52,184 nt of DNA, from assembly GCA_022843605.1 (NCBI GenBank), contig JALHNI010000029.1, positions 1 through 52,184 on the forward strand, in the 5' to 3' direction. The notes beneath the pieces were generated by a model. That model worked only from the letters and a program-made list of their open reading frames with translations. It was not told where the DNA came from and searched no databases. Positions 1 through 8,567 of the stretch are shown here, in pieces (the first letter of the stretch is position 1; each line of letters begins with the position of its first letter). The position numbers and the translations under genes are program-made. Origin of the DNA: Bryobacter sp. Lineage in GTDB: Bacteria; Acidobacteriota; Terriglobia; Bryobacterales; Bryobacteraceae.

Positions 1-2
1 CC

Positions 3-1121
3 GCGGGCAAGGCCGCTCCCACGGATTGGTATCGGACTCTGCAGGCCCTGCCCCTCGCCGACCTCGACCTTGCGATCGGCTGGCGGATCCCCTGGCTGCG
101 CACCATTCTCACCCACCCGCACCCCGACGGTTTCTGGAAGCGCCTCGACGTCACCGCCGAGGTCGATCGGCTCCAGATACCGGCTCAGCATATCGTCGGC
201 TACTACGACTTCTTCCTGCGCGAAGTCGTCTCCAACTTCCAACGCCTGCGCCGGACCGGCGCTGAGCAGCAACTGATTCTCGGCCCCTGGGATCATGGCA
301 GCATCGGCAAGCAGAAACTCGGAGACATCGACTTTGGCCCGGCCGCTGCCTTCGACCTGGCGGGCGAAAACCTGAAGTGGTTCGACCGTGTATTGAAGGC
401 ATCCCGCCCAAGGATTCCTGCCGTGCGGTATTTCTCCCTGGGCGACAACGTCTGGCGGACCGCCGAAGCCTGGCCGCCCACCGAAGCCACCATCACCGCT
501 TACTACCTGCATTCGCGGGGCAAAGCGAACACCCGTCAGGGTGACGGCCGCCTTACGGTTGCCAAGCCGGGCGCCGCGGAGCCCGAGGACCGCTTCGTGA
601 GCGACCCGGCGAATCCCGTGCCGGCGTGGCCCCCGGCCATGCTGCAGGGGAAGTTCACCCCGTTCTGGGGGCCTGTCGATCAAGGTCCCGCGGCTGACCG
701 CTCCGACGTCCTCGTCTACGATTCCGGACCGCTTCCCAGCGGATTGCGCATTGCCGGTCCCATCGAGGCGAACCTGTGGGTGGGCCAGGACACGCCGGAT
801 GCCGACTGGGTGGTGAAGCTGATCGATGTTTCACCGGCTGGATTCGCGCAGAACCTTACAGTCGGCGTTCAGCGTGCGAGTTTCGTCAGGGCTCCGAAGG
901 GTCATCCATACCGAGTTCGCATTGATGTCGGCCACATCGCCGCAATGCTTCGGCCCGGGCATTCTCTTCGCGTCGAGGTGACGGGCTCCTACTTTCCGTT
1001 GTTCGACCGCAATACCAATACTGGCGAGGGTCCGTATAGCGAGAAGACGCTGATCGCCCGACAGCGGGTGCTGCACACGGCGCAGATGCCCTCACTGGTT
1101 TTGCTCCCGATCTTACGCTGA
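3..1121 (+). CDS. CocE/NonD-family alpha/beta hydrolase, C-terminal part (5' truncated by window edge)
   Basis: The reading frame is open from base 3, so the true start lies before the window; about 372 residues are visible. The early part reads G-Y-Y-D-F-F and then G-P-W-D-H-G, the region that carries the catalytic Asp and His in CocE/NonD (X-Pro dipeptidyl-peptidase S15-like) hydrolases. The nucleophile Ser would lie upstream of the window. From about base 680 to the end the protein has the beta-rich C-terminal domain of this family (G-L-R-I-A-G-P-I, then H-S-L-R-V-E-V-T-G-S-Y-F-P), which ends close to the stop as usual. Family members cleave acyl esters or amides; the substrate cannot be read from sequence. 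Its TGA ends at 1121 and the convergent RND gene ends at 1122, so there is no room for a separate terminator. Confidence 0.85.
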   Translation, partial: AGKAAPTDWYRTLQALPLADLDLAIGWRIPWLRTILTHPHPDGFWKRLDVTAEVDRLQIPAQHIVGYYDFFLREVVSNFQRLRRTGAEQQLILGPWDHGSIGKQKLGDIDFGPAAAFDLAGENLKWFDRVLKASRPRIPAVRYFSLGDNVWRTAEAWPPTEATITAYYLHSRGKANTRQGDGRLTVAKPGAAEPEDRFVSDPANPVPAWPPAMLQGKFTPFWGPVDQGPAADRSDVLVYDSGPLPSGLRIAGPIEANLWVGQDTPDADWVVKLIDVSPAGFAQNLTVGVQRASFVRAPKGHPYRVRIDVGHIAAMLRPGHSLRVEVTGSYFPLFDRNTNTGEGPYSEKTLIARQRVLHTAQMPSLVLLPILR

Positions 1122-4100
1122 CTAGGAGTGGTAAGCAGGCTCGCGCTCTTCTACCGCGGGTTTCGGGCCGGCCTTGCTGCTCTTCATCCACTCCTGCAGC
1201 CGTTCCATGTAAAGGTAGATCACCGGAGTGATGTAGAGCGTCAGAATCTGGCTCACCATCAAGCCGCCGACGACGGCCAAGCCCAGCGGCTGCCGTGCGT
1301 CGGCTCCTTCGCCGTAGCCCATGGCGATCGGCAACGTGCCAAAGAGGGCGGCGACGGTCGTCATCATGATCGGCCTAAAGCGCTGCAAGCAGCCTTGCCA
1401 GATAGCTTCTCGCGCCGAATGGCCTTCTTTGCGCGCGTCGATGGCAAAGTCGATCATCATGATGGCGTTCTTCTTCACGACGCCGAAAAGCATAATGATG
1501 CCGACGAAAGCGTAAAGGTCGAGTTGCTTGCCGAAGATCAACAAGGTTGCCAACGCGCCAAATACGGCCGAGGGAAGCCCAGCAAGAATCGTGATCGGAT
1601 GGATGAAGCTTTCATACAGCACGCCCAGCACGATGTAGATCACGAGAATCGCTACGCCCAACAGGATCGTCAGGTTTTCGAACGACTTCTGGAACTCCTT
1701 CACCGTGCCCTGGAAAGAGGTGGTGATGCTGGTGGGCATGCCCAATTCGCGGATGGCATCCTGCACCCTTTCGGCGGCTTGGCCCAGTGCGAATCCTGGG
1801 GCGAGGTTGAAGGAAACTGTCACCGCGGGCAATTGGCCGAAGTGGCTGATGGCCAGCGGTCCCACTTGCCGCTTCACCCGCGCCAGAGTATCGAGCGGCA
1901 CCAACGCACCGGCCGCTGAACGCACATAGAGCTTTGACAGGGAGGACTGGCTCTCCTGATACCGAGGCTCTACCTCAAGAATGACGGCGTACTGGTTTGC
2001 GGGCGCGTAAATGGTGGTGACTTCGCGCTGCCCGTAGGCGCCGAACAATGCGGCCTGGATCTGCTGCGCCGAGATTCCCAGAGCCTCGGCGCGATTGCGG
2101 TCGATCTCGACGTTGACCTCGGGGCTTGCAATCTGCAGATCGGATGTCACGTCGACAAAACCAGGCAAGGCCCGCATTTGATCGGTAAGCTTGGGCGCCC
2201 ACTCGTACAAAGTTTGCAGATTGGTGCTCTGCATCGTCATCTGGAAGGTACTTTGGGAAGCCTGGCCACCAATCGTAATGGGTGGCGGATTGTTCATGAA
2301 GATCTGAATGCCGGGTACGGCGGCCATCTTCGGCCGCAACTCGGCAATGATCTGATCGATGGAGCGTTTCCGCTCGTGGAGCGGCTTGGCGCGCATCACC
2401 AGGAAGCCGGCATTGCCGCTGCGAATGAAGGAAACCGTCGACACAATGTCCGGGTCAGCTTTTCCGATTGCCGCCAGGGCCTGCTGATGCTTCGACATGG
2501 ACTCGAACGAGATGTCCTGCGCGGCGCGAGTTTGCGAGAAAATCACGCCGCTATCCTGGCTGGGAATGAAGCCGGTGGGCATGCTCTTGAACAGATACAC
2601 CGTGCCCGCGAGCATCAGCACTGCGACCGCCATGGTCACCCAATGCCAACGCATCGCCGCGCCCAGGGTGACCTCGTAGCCGCGTGCCATGCCCTCGAAG
2701 ATTGTTTCTAAGAAACGGTACAACCAGCCGTGGCCACCCTTGTGCTCCACCTTCAGGTAGCGGCTGCCCAGCATGGGCGTCAGTGTAAGCGAGACAAAAC
2801 CGGAGATTAGAATCGCCACCACGATGGTGACTGAAAACTCGTGCAGCAAGCGCCCGACGATGCCCCCAAGGAACAGCACCGGGATGAAAACGGCCACCAG
2901 AGAAACGGTCATCGAGACAATGGTGAAGCCGATCTCGCGCGAGGCATCCAGGGCGGCTTGCATCCGAGGCTTGCCCATTTCCATGTGCCGCACGATGTTC
3001 TCGAGCATCACGATGGCGTCGTCGACCACGAAGCCCACCGAGAGCGTCAAGGCCATCAACGAAAGGTTGTTCAAGCTGTACCCGAGCTGATACATCACCG
3101 CGAAAGTGCCCACGATGGAGAAGGGGACGGCGATACCGGGGATCAAAGTAGCCGGCAGGTTGCGCAAGAACAGGAAGATTACCATCACGACGAGGGCGAT
3201 GGTGAGCAGCAGGGTGAACTCCACATCCTTGATGGAACCGCGAATCGTCTGCGACTGGTCATTGGCCACTTCGAGTTCGATGGTGGGCGCCGGCGGCATC
3301 GCGGCGCGGAACGAGGGCAGGAGTTCGCGGATGCGATCGACGATCTCCACCGTGTTCGTCCCCGGCTGGCGTTGCACCGCAACAATCACGCCGCGTGTGC
3401 CGTTCCACCAACCGATGTTCTTCGTGTTTTCGACACCATCCAACACCGTGGCCACTTGGTCCAGACGGATCGGGGACCCATTGCGCCAAGCGACAACGAT
3501 CGGCTTGTAGGCTGCTGCATTCGCTAGCGAGCCGCTGGACTGAATCGTGAAGGCCTGCTTCGGACCATCCAGCTTACCGGTAGGCAGATTCGTGTTGCTG
3601 GTCTGTATTGCCCGCTGAACGTCCTCGATCGAGATGTTGTACGCGGTCATGCGATCCGGGTCCACCTGAATGCGCACAGCATATTTCTGCACGCCGAAGA
3701 TGTTCACGCTCGCCACGCCGTTGATCATCGAGATGCGCTGGGCCAGCAGCGTGTCCGCGTATTCGTTCACCGTATAGAGCGGCAGCGTCGCCGAGCGAAG
3801 TGCCAGAAAGAGAATCGGCTGTTCCGCAGGATTCACTTTCTGCATCGTGGGCGGGCGGGGCATGGAGGAAGGCAGACGCCCGCCGGCCTTCGCGATGGCG
3901 GATTGCACGTCCTGCGCCGCGGAGTCGATGTCGCGGCTCAGGTCGAAGGAGATGGTGATGTTCGTCGATCCCTGTGAGTTCGTCGAACTCATCGAGTCAA
4001 TACCGGCGATGGTCGAGAACTCGCGCTCGAGCGGCGTTGCCACCGAAGTGGCCATCGTCTCGGGGCTCGCACCCGGCAGTTGGGCCTGCACCTGAAGCGT

Positions 4101-4229
4101 CGGATAGTCGATGGCCGGCAGCGCCGCGACGGGCAGCGCCCGGAAGGCGATCGCGCCGAAAAGGACGATCGCCAAGGTCACCAGCGACGTCATCACCGGG
4201 CGTTCAATGAAGATGCGAGAGAAATTCAT
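1122..4229 (-). CDS. RND efflux pump inner-membrane transporter (HAE1 family)
   Basis: A 1035-residue protein, normal for the hydrophobe/amphiphile efflux (HAE1) RND family. It begins with the standard short cytoplasmic stretch and first membrane helix (F-I-E-R-P-V-M-T-S-L), a first periplasmic porter domain, a hydrophobic block from about residue 340, and the intramembrane pair V-V-D-D-A-I near residue 405 that carries protons in this family. The second half repeats the plan, with G-V-V-K-K-N-A-I in the later helices. It should form a trimer that captures drugs or other amphiphiles in the periplasm and expels them using the proton gradient. It resembles MdtB/MdtC/MuxB-type pumps more than AcrB, but substrates are unknown. 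It is the second gene of an operon: its ATG overlaps the adaptor stop by 4 bp (ATGA). No outer-membrane TolC-like gene follows. Confidence 0.93.
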   Translation of the reverse strand: MNFSRIFIERPVMTSLVTLAIVLFGAIAFRALPVAALPAIDYPTLQVQAQLPGASPETMATSVATPLEREFSTIAGIDSMSSTNSQGSTNITISFDLSRDIDSAAQDVQSAIAKAGGRLPSSMPRPPTMQKVNPAEQPILFLALRSATLPLYTVNEYADTLLAQRISMINGVASVNIFGVQKYAVRIQVDPDRMTAYNISIEDVQRAIQTSNTNLPTGKLDGPKQAFTIQSSGSLANAAAYKPIVVAWRNGSPIRLDQVATVLDGVENTKNIGWWNGTRGVIVAVQRQPGTNTVEIVDRIRELLPSFRAAMPPAPTIELEVANDQSQTIRGSIKDVEFTLLLTIALVVMVIFLFLRNLPATLIPGIAVPFSIVGTFAVMYQLGYSLNNLSLMALTLSVGFVVDDAIVMLENIVRHMEMGKPRMQAALDASREIGFTIVSMTVSLVAVFIPVLFLGGIVGRLLHEFSVTIVVAILISGFVSLTLTPMLGSRYLKVEHKGGHGWLYRFLETIFEGMARGYEVTLGAAMRWHWVTMAVAVLMLAGTVYLFKSMPTGFIPSQDSGVIFSQTRAAQDISFESMSKHQQALAAIGKADPDIVSTVSFIRSGNAGFLVMRAKPLHERKRSIDQIIAELRPKMAAVPGIQIFMNNPPPITIGGQASQSTFQMTMQSTNLQTLYEWAPKLTDQMRALPGFVDVTSDLQIASPEVNVEIDRNRAEALGISAQQIQAALFGAYGQREVTTIYAPANQYAVILEVEPRYQESQSSLSKLYVRSAAGALVPLDTLARVKRQVGPLAISHFGQLPAVTVSFNLAPGFALGQAAERVQDAIRELGMPTSITTSFQGTVKEFQKSFENLTILLGVAILVIYIVLGVLYESFIHPITILAGLPSAVFGALATLLIFGKQLDLYAFVGIIMLFGVVKKNAIMMIDFAIDARKEGHSAREAIWQGCLQRFRPIMMTTVAALFGTLPIAMGYGEGADARQPLGLAVVGGLMVSQILTLYITPVIYLYMERLQEWMKSSKAGPKPAVEEREPAYHS

Positions 4230-5437
4230 TCGGCAGCAGCCTCGATCTTTACGGCCTTCGTCTTGCGGACCTTCATGCCGGGGGCGAGCCGCAATTGACC
4301 GTCCAGCACCACTTGGTCGCCGGGCGAAAGACCGCTTACGACCGTCTTGTCGCGATAGGTTTCACCCACCGTCACCAACTGCACTTCCACTGTGGAATCG
4401 CTCTTCACCCGGTAAACGTACGGTCCTTTTTGGCCTGGTTGGACAGCTTCCGAGGGGACCACCGTAGCGTTCGAAATGGCGCCCAGCCCAAGCGTCACAT
4501 CGACGAACTGGCCGGGCCAGAAGGCGCCGGTGCGATTGTCGAAGGTCGCCTTGAGCCGAATTGACCCCGTGGCGGGGTCAACCGTATTGTCGATGACGGC
4601 GAGCGCGCCGGTCGCGGCCGATTCCGGTTTGTCTTTCAGCGCCGCCCGCACCGGCAGCCGCCCAGCGGACTGCAAATTGCGGATCGTTCCCAGGTGCATC
4701 TCCGGAACCGTGAAAATCGCAAACAGCGGCGACGTCCGATTTACTACCACCAGATTCGTTTCATTCGCTTTCACTACATTGCCGGCGTTCACCAGCAGGG
4801 TGCCCGTGCGTCCGGCGATCGGCGATCGTACCTGGCAGTAAGCGATGTCGAGTTTGGCCCGCTCCACCTGCGTCAGATCACTGGCCAAATTCGCGCGGGC
4901 GCTGTCGAGTGCCGCGCGCGTCGCCAGCACGCCCGATTGTTCTTTCTCGGCGGTGGTGCGCATCTGGTCGAGCTGTGTGCGCGAAACGACGCCGCTCGCG
5001 GCGAGTTCCGCGTAGCGTTTTGCCTCTGCGTCAGAGTACTTGGCTTGCGCCGAGTCGCGGACCAGATTGGCTTCGGCCTGCTGGATTGCCGCCCGGTCAC
5101 GGGCGACATTCGCCTCTGCTTGGGCTAAGGACTGCTGGTACGGACGATCGTCGATCTGGAACAGCAAGGCGCCTTTGTTTACCACCTGGCCTTCGCTGAA
5201 GGCGACGCGCACGATCTGCCCTGCCACCTGCGGCTTTACCTGTACCGTCTCGGAGGCCTCGGTCGTCCCGACCACCGACACCTCAATGGGAATTGACGCG
5301 ACCGTCGCCTCGCCCACCACCACCGGAGCAATCGGAGCCCGCGGCGGCCCCTTTTGGGCCGTCGTGCCCGCCGTTTTGCAGGAAGTGAACGCCAACAGAC
5401 CGATCGCCGGCCAAAGCACCTTGTGAAAAATCGTCAA
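4226..5437 (-). CDS. RND efflux periplasmic adaptor (membrane fusion protein), lipoprotein
   Basis: A 403-residue MFP/HlyD-family adaptor. An N-terminal hydrophobic stretch ends in a lipobox-like L-L-A-F-T-S-C around residue 20, so the mature protein is probably a lipoprotein. Residues 40-80 and 175-205 form the two biotinyl-lipoyl-like halves (V-V-G-T-T-E-A-S-E-T-V-Q and V-R-S-P-I-A-G-R-T-G), separated by an alanine-rich coiled-coil hairpin (about 95-170); a beta-barrel and membrane-proximal domain follow. It would link the pump encoded immediately downstream to an outer-membrane channel. The start used is TTG at 5437; an in-frame GTG six codons later still leaves a signal and cannot be excluded. 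It is the first gene of the two-gene operon. Confidence 0.9.
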   Translation of the reverse strand: MTIFHKVLWPAIGLLAFTSCKTAGTTAQKGPPRAPIAPVVVGEATVASIPIEVSVVGTTEASETVQVKPQVAGQIVRVAFSEGQVVNKGALLFQIDDRPYQQSLAQAEANVARDRAAIQQAEANLVRDSAQAKYSDAEAKRYAELAASGVVSRTQLDQMRTTAEKEQSGVLATRAALDSARANLASDLTQVERAKLDIAYCQVRSPIAGRTGTLLVNAGNVVKANETNLVVVNRTSPLFAIFTVPEMHLGTIRNLQSAGRLPVRAALKDKPESAATGALAVIDNTVDPATGSIRLKATFDNRTGAFWPGQFVDVTLGLGAISNATVVPSEAVQPGQKGPYVYRVKSDSTVEVQLVTVGETYRDKTVVSGLSPGDQVVLDGQLRLAPGMKVRKTKAVKIEAAAE

Positions 5438-5530
5438 AAAACACCCATCTTCCGCGAGTCGCGGCCTTAGCCTGATCGTAACATTAGGCCATCTGATAAA
5501 AGACGCCGCCAGCGGCCATTCGTTACTGGC

Positions 5531-6412
5531 CTAGGCCTTCGGATGCGCTTTGTCGTACACGGCGAGCAAGTCATTTAGCGCAACTTGGGTGTATTTTTGC
5601 GTGGTGGAAAGCTGCGCATGGCCGAGCAACTCCTGGATGGCCCGTAAGTCGGCACCGTCGGTGAGTAAGTGCGTCGCGTAGGCGTGGCGGAAGCTGTGGG
5701 GATGAATGCTGGGGTCGTGAGCGACCATCCGGGCATAGAATTCGACGATCCCGCGCGCTCCCCGGTCCGAGAGGCGCTTGCCGCGGAAGTTGACGAAGAT
5801 TCCGCGCTCATCAGCGAGCGCTTGGCGCACTTCCAGATAGCGCCGCAAGGCAACCACGGCCGGCGCACCGATCGGAACTTGGCGCTCCTTCCGGCCTTTG
5901 CCGCGGACGAGCATCCAGTTCTCCGACAGGTCCAAGTCCTGCAAATCCATTCCGCAAAGTTCGCTAATGCGCAGCCCGCAGCCGTAGAGCAGTTCGAAGA
6001 GGGCGCGGTCGCGCTCGGGGAAAGGCTTCTCGAATCTGTTCCCGCCAACCTGGTCGATCAGGTCGTTCGCGGCGTCCTGGCTCATCACGCGGGGGAGGGT
6101 CTTGGCCACCTTCGGCGTTCTCAATAACTTCGCAGGATTGAAGTCCACGGCGCCGCGTTTGAGCAGGTGTTGAAAGAAACTGCGCAGGGCGGCAATCTTG
6201 CGGCGGATGGTAACCGGGCTGAGTTTCTGGCCATGCAGTTCAGCCAGCCACCCTCGGAGAATCAGAACCGTCCAACGGTCGGGCGGGGTGGGGAAGTGTT
6301 GGCTGAATTGGGCCAAGTCCATGCCGTAGTTGCGCAGCGTGTGCGGCGACACGTTCTCCCGGCGAAGCTCGTCCAGAAAGTCGCGGATCTGCTGTTCTAG
6401 CGCGGTGGCCAT
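5531..6412 (-). CDS. xerC: Tyrosine recombinase XerC/XerD
   Basis: A 293-residue tyrosine recombinase, the usual Xer length. The N-terminal SAM-like core-binding domain spans about residues 5-90. The catalytic domain carries the full set expected: R148 (in C-G-L-R-I-S-E-L), K172 (R-G-K-G-R-K-E), H239 and R242 (H-P-H-S-F-R-H), H265 (L-L-G-H) and the nucleophile Y274. Xer proteins resolve chromosome dimers at dif near the terminus. The protein is more Xer-like than phage-integrase-like: it is compact, lacks an AP2-type arm-binding domain and has no mobile-element genes beside it. It ends after the RraA-family gene, which starts upstream and stops 3 bp before this ATG, so the two are probably co-transcribed. 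XerC and XerD cannot be told apart by eye. Confidence 0.9.
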   Translation of the reverse strand: MATALEQQIRDFLDELRRENVSPHTLRNYGMDLAQFSQHFPTPPDRWTVLILRGWLAELHGQKLSPVTIRRKIAALRSFFQHLLKRGAVDFNPAKLLRTPKVAKTLPRVMSQDAANDLIDQVGGNRFEKPFPERDRALFELLYGCGLRISELCGMDLQDLDLSENWMLVRGKGRKERQVPIGAPAVVALRRYLEVRQALADERGIFVNFRGKRLSDRGARGIVEFYARMVAHDPSIHPHSFRHAYATHLLTDGADLRAIQELLGHAQLSTTQKYTQVALNDLLAVYDKAHPKA

Positions 6413-6415
6413 TTC

Positions 6416-7093
6416 CTAAAGAATGCCGTACTTCTCGAAGGCCATCGTGGCGCTCATGCCGCCTTCAATGGCGATTCGCACTGTTTTTTCACCACGGGCC
6501 TTCTCAAACGCCCGGTGGAAGACCTCCTCCTCGGCCTTCCGCGGGATGACGCAAACCCCGTCGCGGTCGCCGAAGAGTATGTCGCCCGGAAAGATGCGGG
6601 CCTGCCCAAAGTCGAGCGGCACACGGTAGTCGATCACCTTGCCCCGCGGGCCTTGGTCCTGTGCCCAGGCACCGCTCGAAAAGGTGGGAAAGTTGAGCGC
6701 CAGGATGCCCGCCGTGTCCCGGTGATAGCCGTTCATCACCGCGCCCACCGCGCCCAGTTTCAACGCCCGCGTGCTCATCAGTTCGCCCCATTGGGCGTAG
6801 GCACAAGGCGCACCGGCGGCGACGTAGACTTCGCACGGCTTCAGATCGTCCAGAGCTTCGAGCATCAGCCCGAAGGGCTTCGCCGCCGGACCGCTGCGCA
6901 ATTCCCCGCAGTCCGCTTCAAGTGCCGTCATAGCCCGCCCCATCAGCACCATGGACGGGTCGATCGGGCCCACGCCCGGAGGAAGGAACTGGCGCATCAG
7001 CCCCATCTGGTCCATCACGTCGCCAATCACAGCCGAAAACAGCTCACGGCGAGCTAAGGTGAAGAGTTCTTGGTCATTGCTCCAGGACGGCAT
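6416..7093 (-). CDS. RraA-family protein (HMG/CHA-aldolase-like)
   Basis: A 225-residue protein of the RraA fold, which includes regulators of RNase E and metal-dependent 4-hydroxy-4-methyl-2-oxoglutarate/4-carboxy-4-hydroxy-2-oxoadipate aldolases. The diagnostic pieces are N-G-Y-H-R-D-T (R125, D126, the catalytic Arg and metal-ligand Asp region of the aldolases) and P-G-D-I-L-F-G-D-R-D-G-V near residues 169-180. The retained R-D pair favours an enzymatic aldolase or decarboxylase role over a pure RNase E inhibitor, but the substrate is not visible. It starts with ATG at 7093 below an AT-rich intergenic region and is probably co-transcribed with the recombinase gene 3 bp downstream. That pairing has no obvious functional logic. 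Confidence 0.8.
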   Translation of the reverse strand: MPSWSNDQELFTLARRELFSAVIGDVMDQMGLMRQFLPPGVGPIDPSMVLMGRAMTALEADCGELRSGPAAKPFGLMLEALDDLKPCEVYVAAGAPCAYAQWGELMSTRALKLGAVGAVMNGYHRDTAGILALNFPTFSSGAWAQDQGPRGKVIDYRVPLDFGQARIFPGDILFGDRDGVCVIPRKAEEEVFHRAFEKARGEKTVRIAIEGGMSATMAFEKYGIL

Positions 7094-7170
7094 CGCCCTA
7101 GCATCTCCCCAAGTTTCGTCTCAACGCAAGCTGCTCCCCCTACTTGATTAAAAAAAATTTCACATTTCTA

Positions 7171-7199
7171 TTGACATCAAAATGAAGCATAGTTAACAT
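7171..7199 (+). promoter_or_regulatory. Sigma-70-type promoter for a candidate small RNA
   Basis: A perfect -35 hexamer TTGACA at 7171-7176 is followed after exactly 17 bp by TAACAT at 7194-7199, which matches TATAAT at four of six positions. The expected start is near 7206. It sits in the only strongly AT-rich stretch of this neighbourhood and points away from the divergent RraA-family gene. No plus-strand protein gene lies downstream before the terminator at 7347-7379. Confidence 0.55.
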
Positions 7200-7205
7200 T
7201 GAAAT

Positions 7206-7380
7206 AACTTTATGATTCGACGGCGTCGACACCTTCCGACCCTTCGACCCCGTTAGATCATAGTCTGCGGCGCTCTCTGAGACTTTTGGCAGTGAGCGCC
7301 GCCGTTCCCCTCCCTCTCATCAATCGAGAAGTGCAAGTAAATACAAGCGGCGCGATACTGGCAACGCGCCGCCTTTTTTA
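7206..7380 (+). ncRNA. Candidate intergenic small RNA of about 170 nt
   Basis: The transcript is inferred from a well-spaced promoter just upstream and a textbook terminator at its end. It would fold into at least three hairpins: TCGAC/GTCGA at 7217-7229, a perfect 9-bp stem (7267-7275 with 7294-7302, 18-nt loop), and the terminator stem (7347-7354 with 7365-7372). I could not match it to 6S, tmRNA, SRP or RNase P RNA by eye. It also contains a 14-codon arginine-rich reading frame at 7212-7256, so a leader-peptide transcript is an alternative. Its 3' end overlaps the stop codon of the convergent surE gene, so it might act on surE mRNA. Confidence 0.4.
7347..7379 (+). terminator. Rho-independent terminator between candidate sRNA and surE
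   Basis: A perfect 8-bp G+C stem (GCGGCGCG at 7347-7354 pairing with 7365-7372) with a 10-nt loop is followed by C and six T residues. The oriented U-run makes it a plus-strand terminator. Read on the minus strand, the same stem is followed by a moderately T-rich stretch, so it may also end the surE transcript, whose stop codon lies inside the T-run. Confidence 0.75.
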
Positions 7381-8052
7381 CAGGCTCAACTGGGTCATCG
7401 TAATCGCGCCACCGAAACAGGTCTCGACGTCCGTGCCTGATCGCCGTGGACGCTCCTGATAACTTCCCCCGTAGACGTAGCCGTCGCCCTCACGCCTGAA
7501 GCGAACCTGCATTGCCGACGGATCGAGCGGACATTCAACCAGCGGACATTCGCCCGGCACATGGGGCAGATTGACGTTCCAGTAGGCGCCGGACGGGGGG
7601 GGCGAGGCGAGCAGGCGAGCCAGGACGAGTTCGCCGCGAGATTCTGCCAGGCGCCAGTCGAGTGGAATGCCCCGCCGGATGTAATGTGAGATAGCGACCG
7701 CGCCCGAGCCCATCAGGGCGGCCTCGCGTGCGGCGGCGACAGTTCCGGACATGTAGACGTCCGCGCCGAGATTACCGCCTTCGTTGATCCCCGAAACCAG
7801 CCACGTCGCATCGGGCACCAGTTCGGCTAGGGCCAAGCGCGCGCAGTCCGCCGGAGTGCCGTGCACGCGGAAGCGGGTGCGGCCCAGTTGTTCGACACGG
7901 ATCGGATCCTTGACAGTGACCCGATGTCCGCCCGAGGAGTGTTCCTCGGCCGGGGCCACCACATACACCTCGCCAAAGCGTTCCGCCACTTCGAGCAGCG
8001 ATGCCAGTCCCGGAGCGTCAATACCGTCATCATTGGTTACGACAATCTTCAT
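7378..8052 (-). CDS. surE: 5'/3'-nucleotidase SurE
   Basis: A 224-residue SurE-family nucleotidase that removes phosphate from nucleoside monophosphates, typically under stress or in stationary phase. The N-terminus M-K-I-V-V-T-N-D-D-G-I-D-A-P-G is diagnostic; D8 and D9, the Ser pair at 39-40 and N90 (in S-G-I-N-E-G-G-N) are the expected metal ligands. The ATG at 8052 was chosen because it gives the conserved N-terminus directly and is preceded by AAGAGAG; an upstream in-frame start would add an unlike 29-residue extension. It is divergent from the MOSC gene, only 29 bp away, so their promoters must overlap. Confidence 0.93.
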   Translation of the reverse strand: MKIVVTNDDGIDAPGLASLLEVAERFGEVYVVAPAEEHSSGGHRVTVKDPIRVEQLGRTRFRVHGTPADCARLALAELVPDATWLVSGINEGGNLGADVYMSGTVAAAREAALMGSGAVAISHYIRRGIPLDWRLAESRGELVLARLLASPPPSGAYWNVNLPHVPGECPLVECPLDPSAMQVRFRREGDGYVYGGSYQERPRRSGTDVETCFGGAITMTQLSL

Positions 8053-8081
8053 CTCTCTTGAGGATGCCAGAATGAAGGGAC

Positions 8082-8567
8082 ATGAACGGCCGCATCCTGC
8101 AACTGAACATCTCGAATGGAGGCATGCCGAAGCAAGCAATCCTGCAGGGAGAGATTACAGCCCAAGGCCTCGCGGGCGACGTGCAGCGCAATCGGAAGTA
8201 CCACGGTGGGCCGGACCAGGCATTGCTGTTGCTCACCCAGGAGTCGATCGACGAGATCAAGGCATTAGGCTTTCCGGTGTTTCCTGGGGCGCTAGGCGAG
8301 AACCTTACGGTGACGAACCTTGACCGCCGGCAGTTGCGTGCGGGCCAGCGTCTGCGCGCGGGACAAGCCCTGATTGAAATCACCAAACTGCGCCAGCCTT
8401 GCCGGCATCTCAACGTCTACGGTCCTGGTATCCAGGCCGCTGTTTACGAGAAGCACGCTGCCCCAGGCACTGGTGCATGGGGACTCGCCGGCTTCTACTG
8501 TCGCGTGCTGCAGCTGGGGCAGGTTCTTCCTGGGGATACAATTGAGATAGTTGACCACGCCGTCTAA
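8082..8567 (+). CDS. MOSC-domain protein
   Basis: A 161-residue single-domain MOSC protein. MOSC domains handle molybdenum cofactor or its sulfur, and relatives such as YiiM reduce hydroxylated compounds. The conserved pieces are H-G-G-P-D-Q-A (41-47), G-E-N-L-T (72-76) and the conserved Cys at 107 in L-R-Q-P-C-R-H, which is the residue thought to carry sulfur or bind the cofactor. There is no N-terminal beta-barrel, so this is the small YiiM-like or stand-alone type. GAAGGGA precedes the ATG closely. Its last 17 bp overlap the TTG start of glnE in another frame, suggesting translational coupling, although the functions do not look related. Confidence 0.85.
   Translation: MNGRILQLNISNGGMPKQAILQGEITAQGLAGDVQRNRKYHGGPDQALLLLTQESIDEIKALGFPVFPGALGENLTVTNLDRRQLRAGQRLRAGQALIEITKLRQPCRHLNVYGPGIQAAVYEKHAAPGTGAWGLAGFYCRVLQLGQVLPGDTIEIVDHAV

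Noticed and set aside
1128..4467. Several plus-strand reading frames opposite the RND operon (for example 1128-1919, 2841-3527)
   Set aside because: They lie wholly antisense to genes with clear family motifs, and their His/Arg-rich sequences are what a GC-rich complement gives.
5531..6412. The tyrosine recombinase as the integrase of a mobile island
   Set aside because: Length, domain layout and lack of neighbouring mobile genes or att-like repeats fit a housekeeping Xer protein; it is also 24 kb from the low-GC block.
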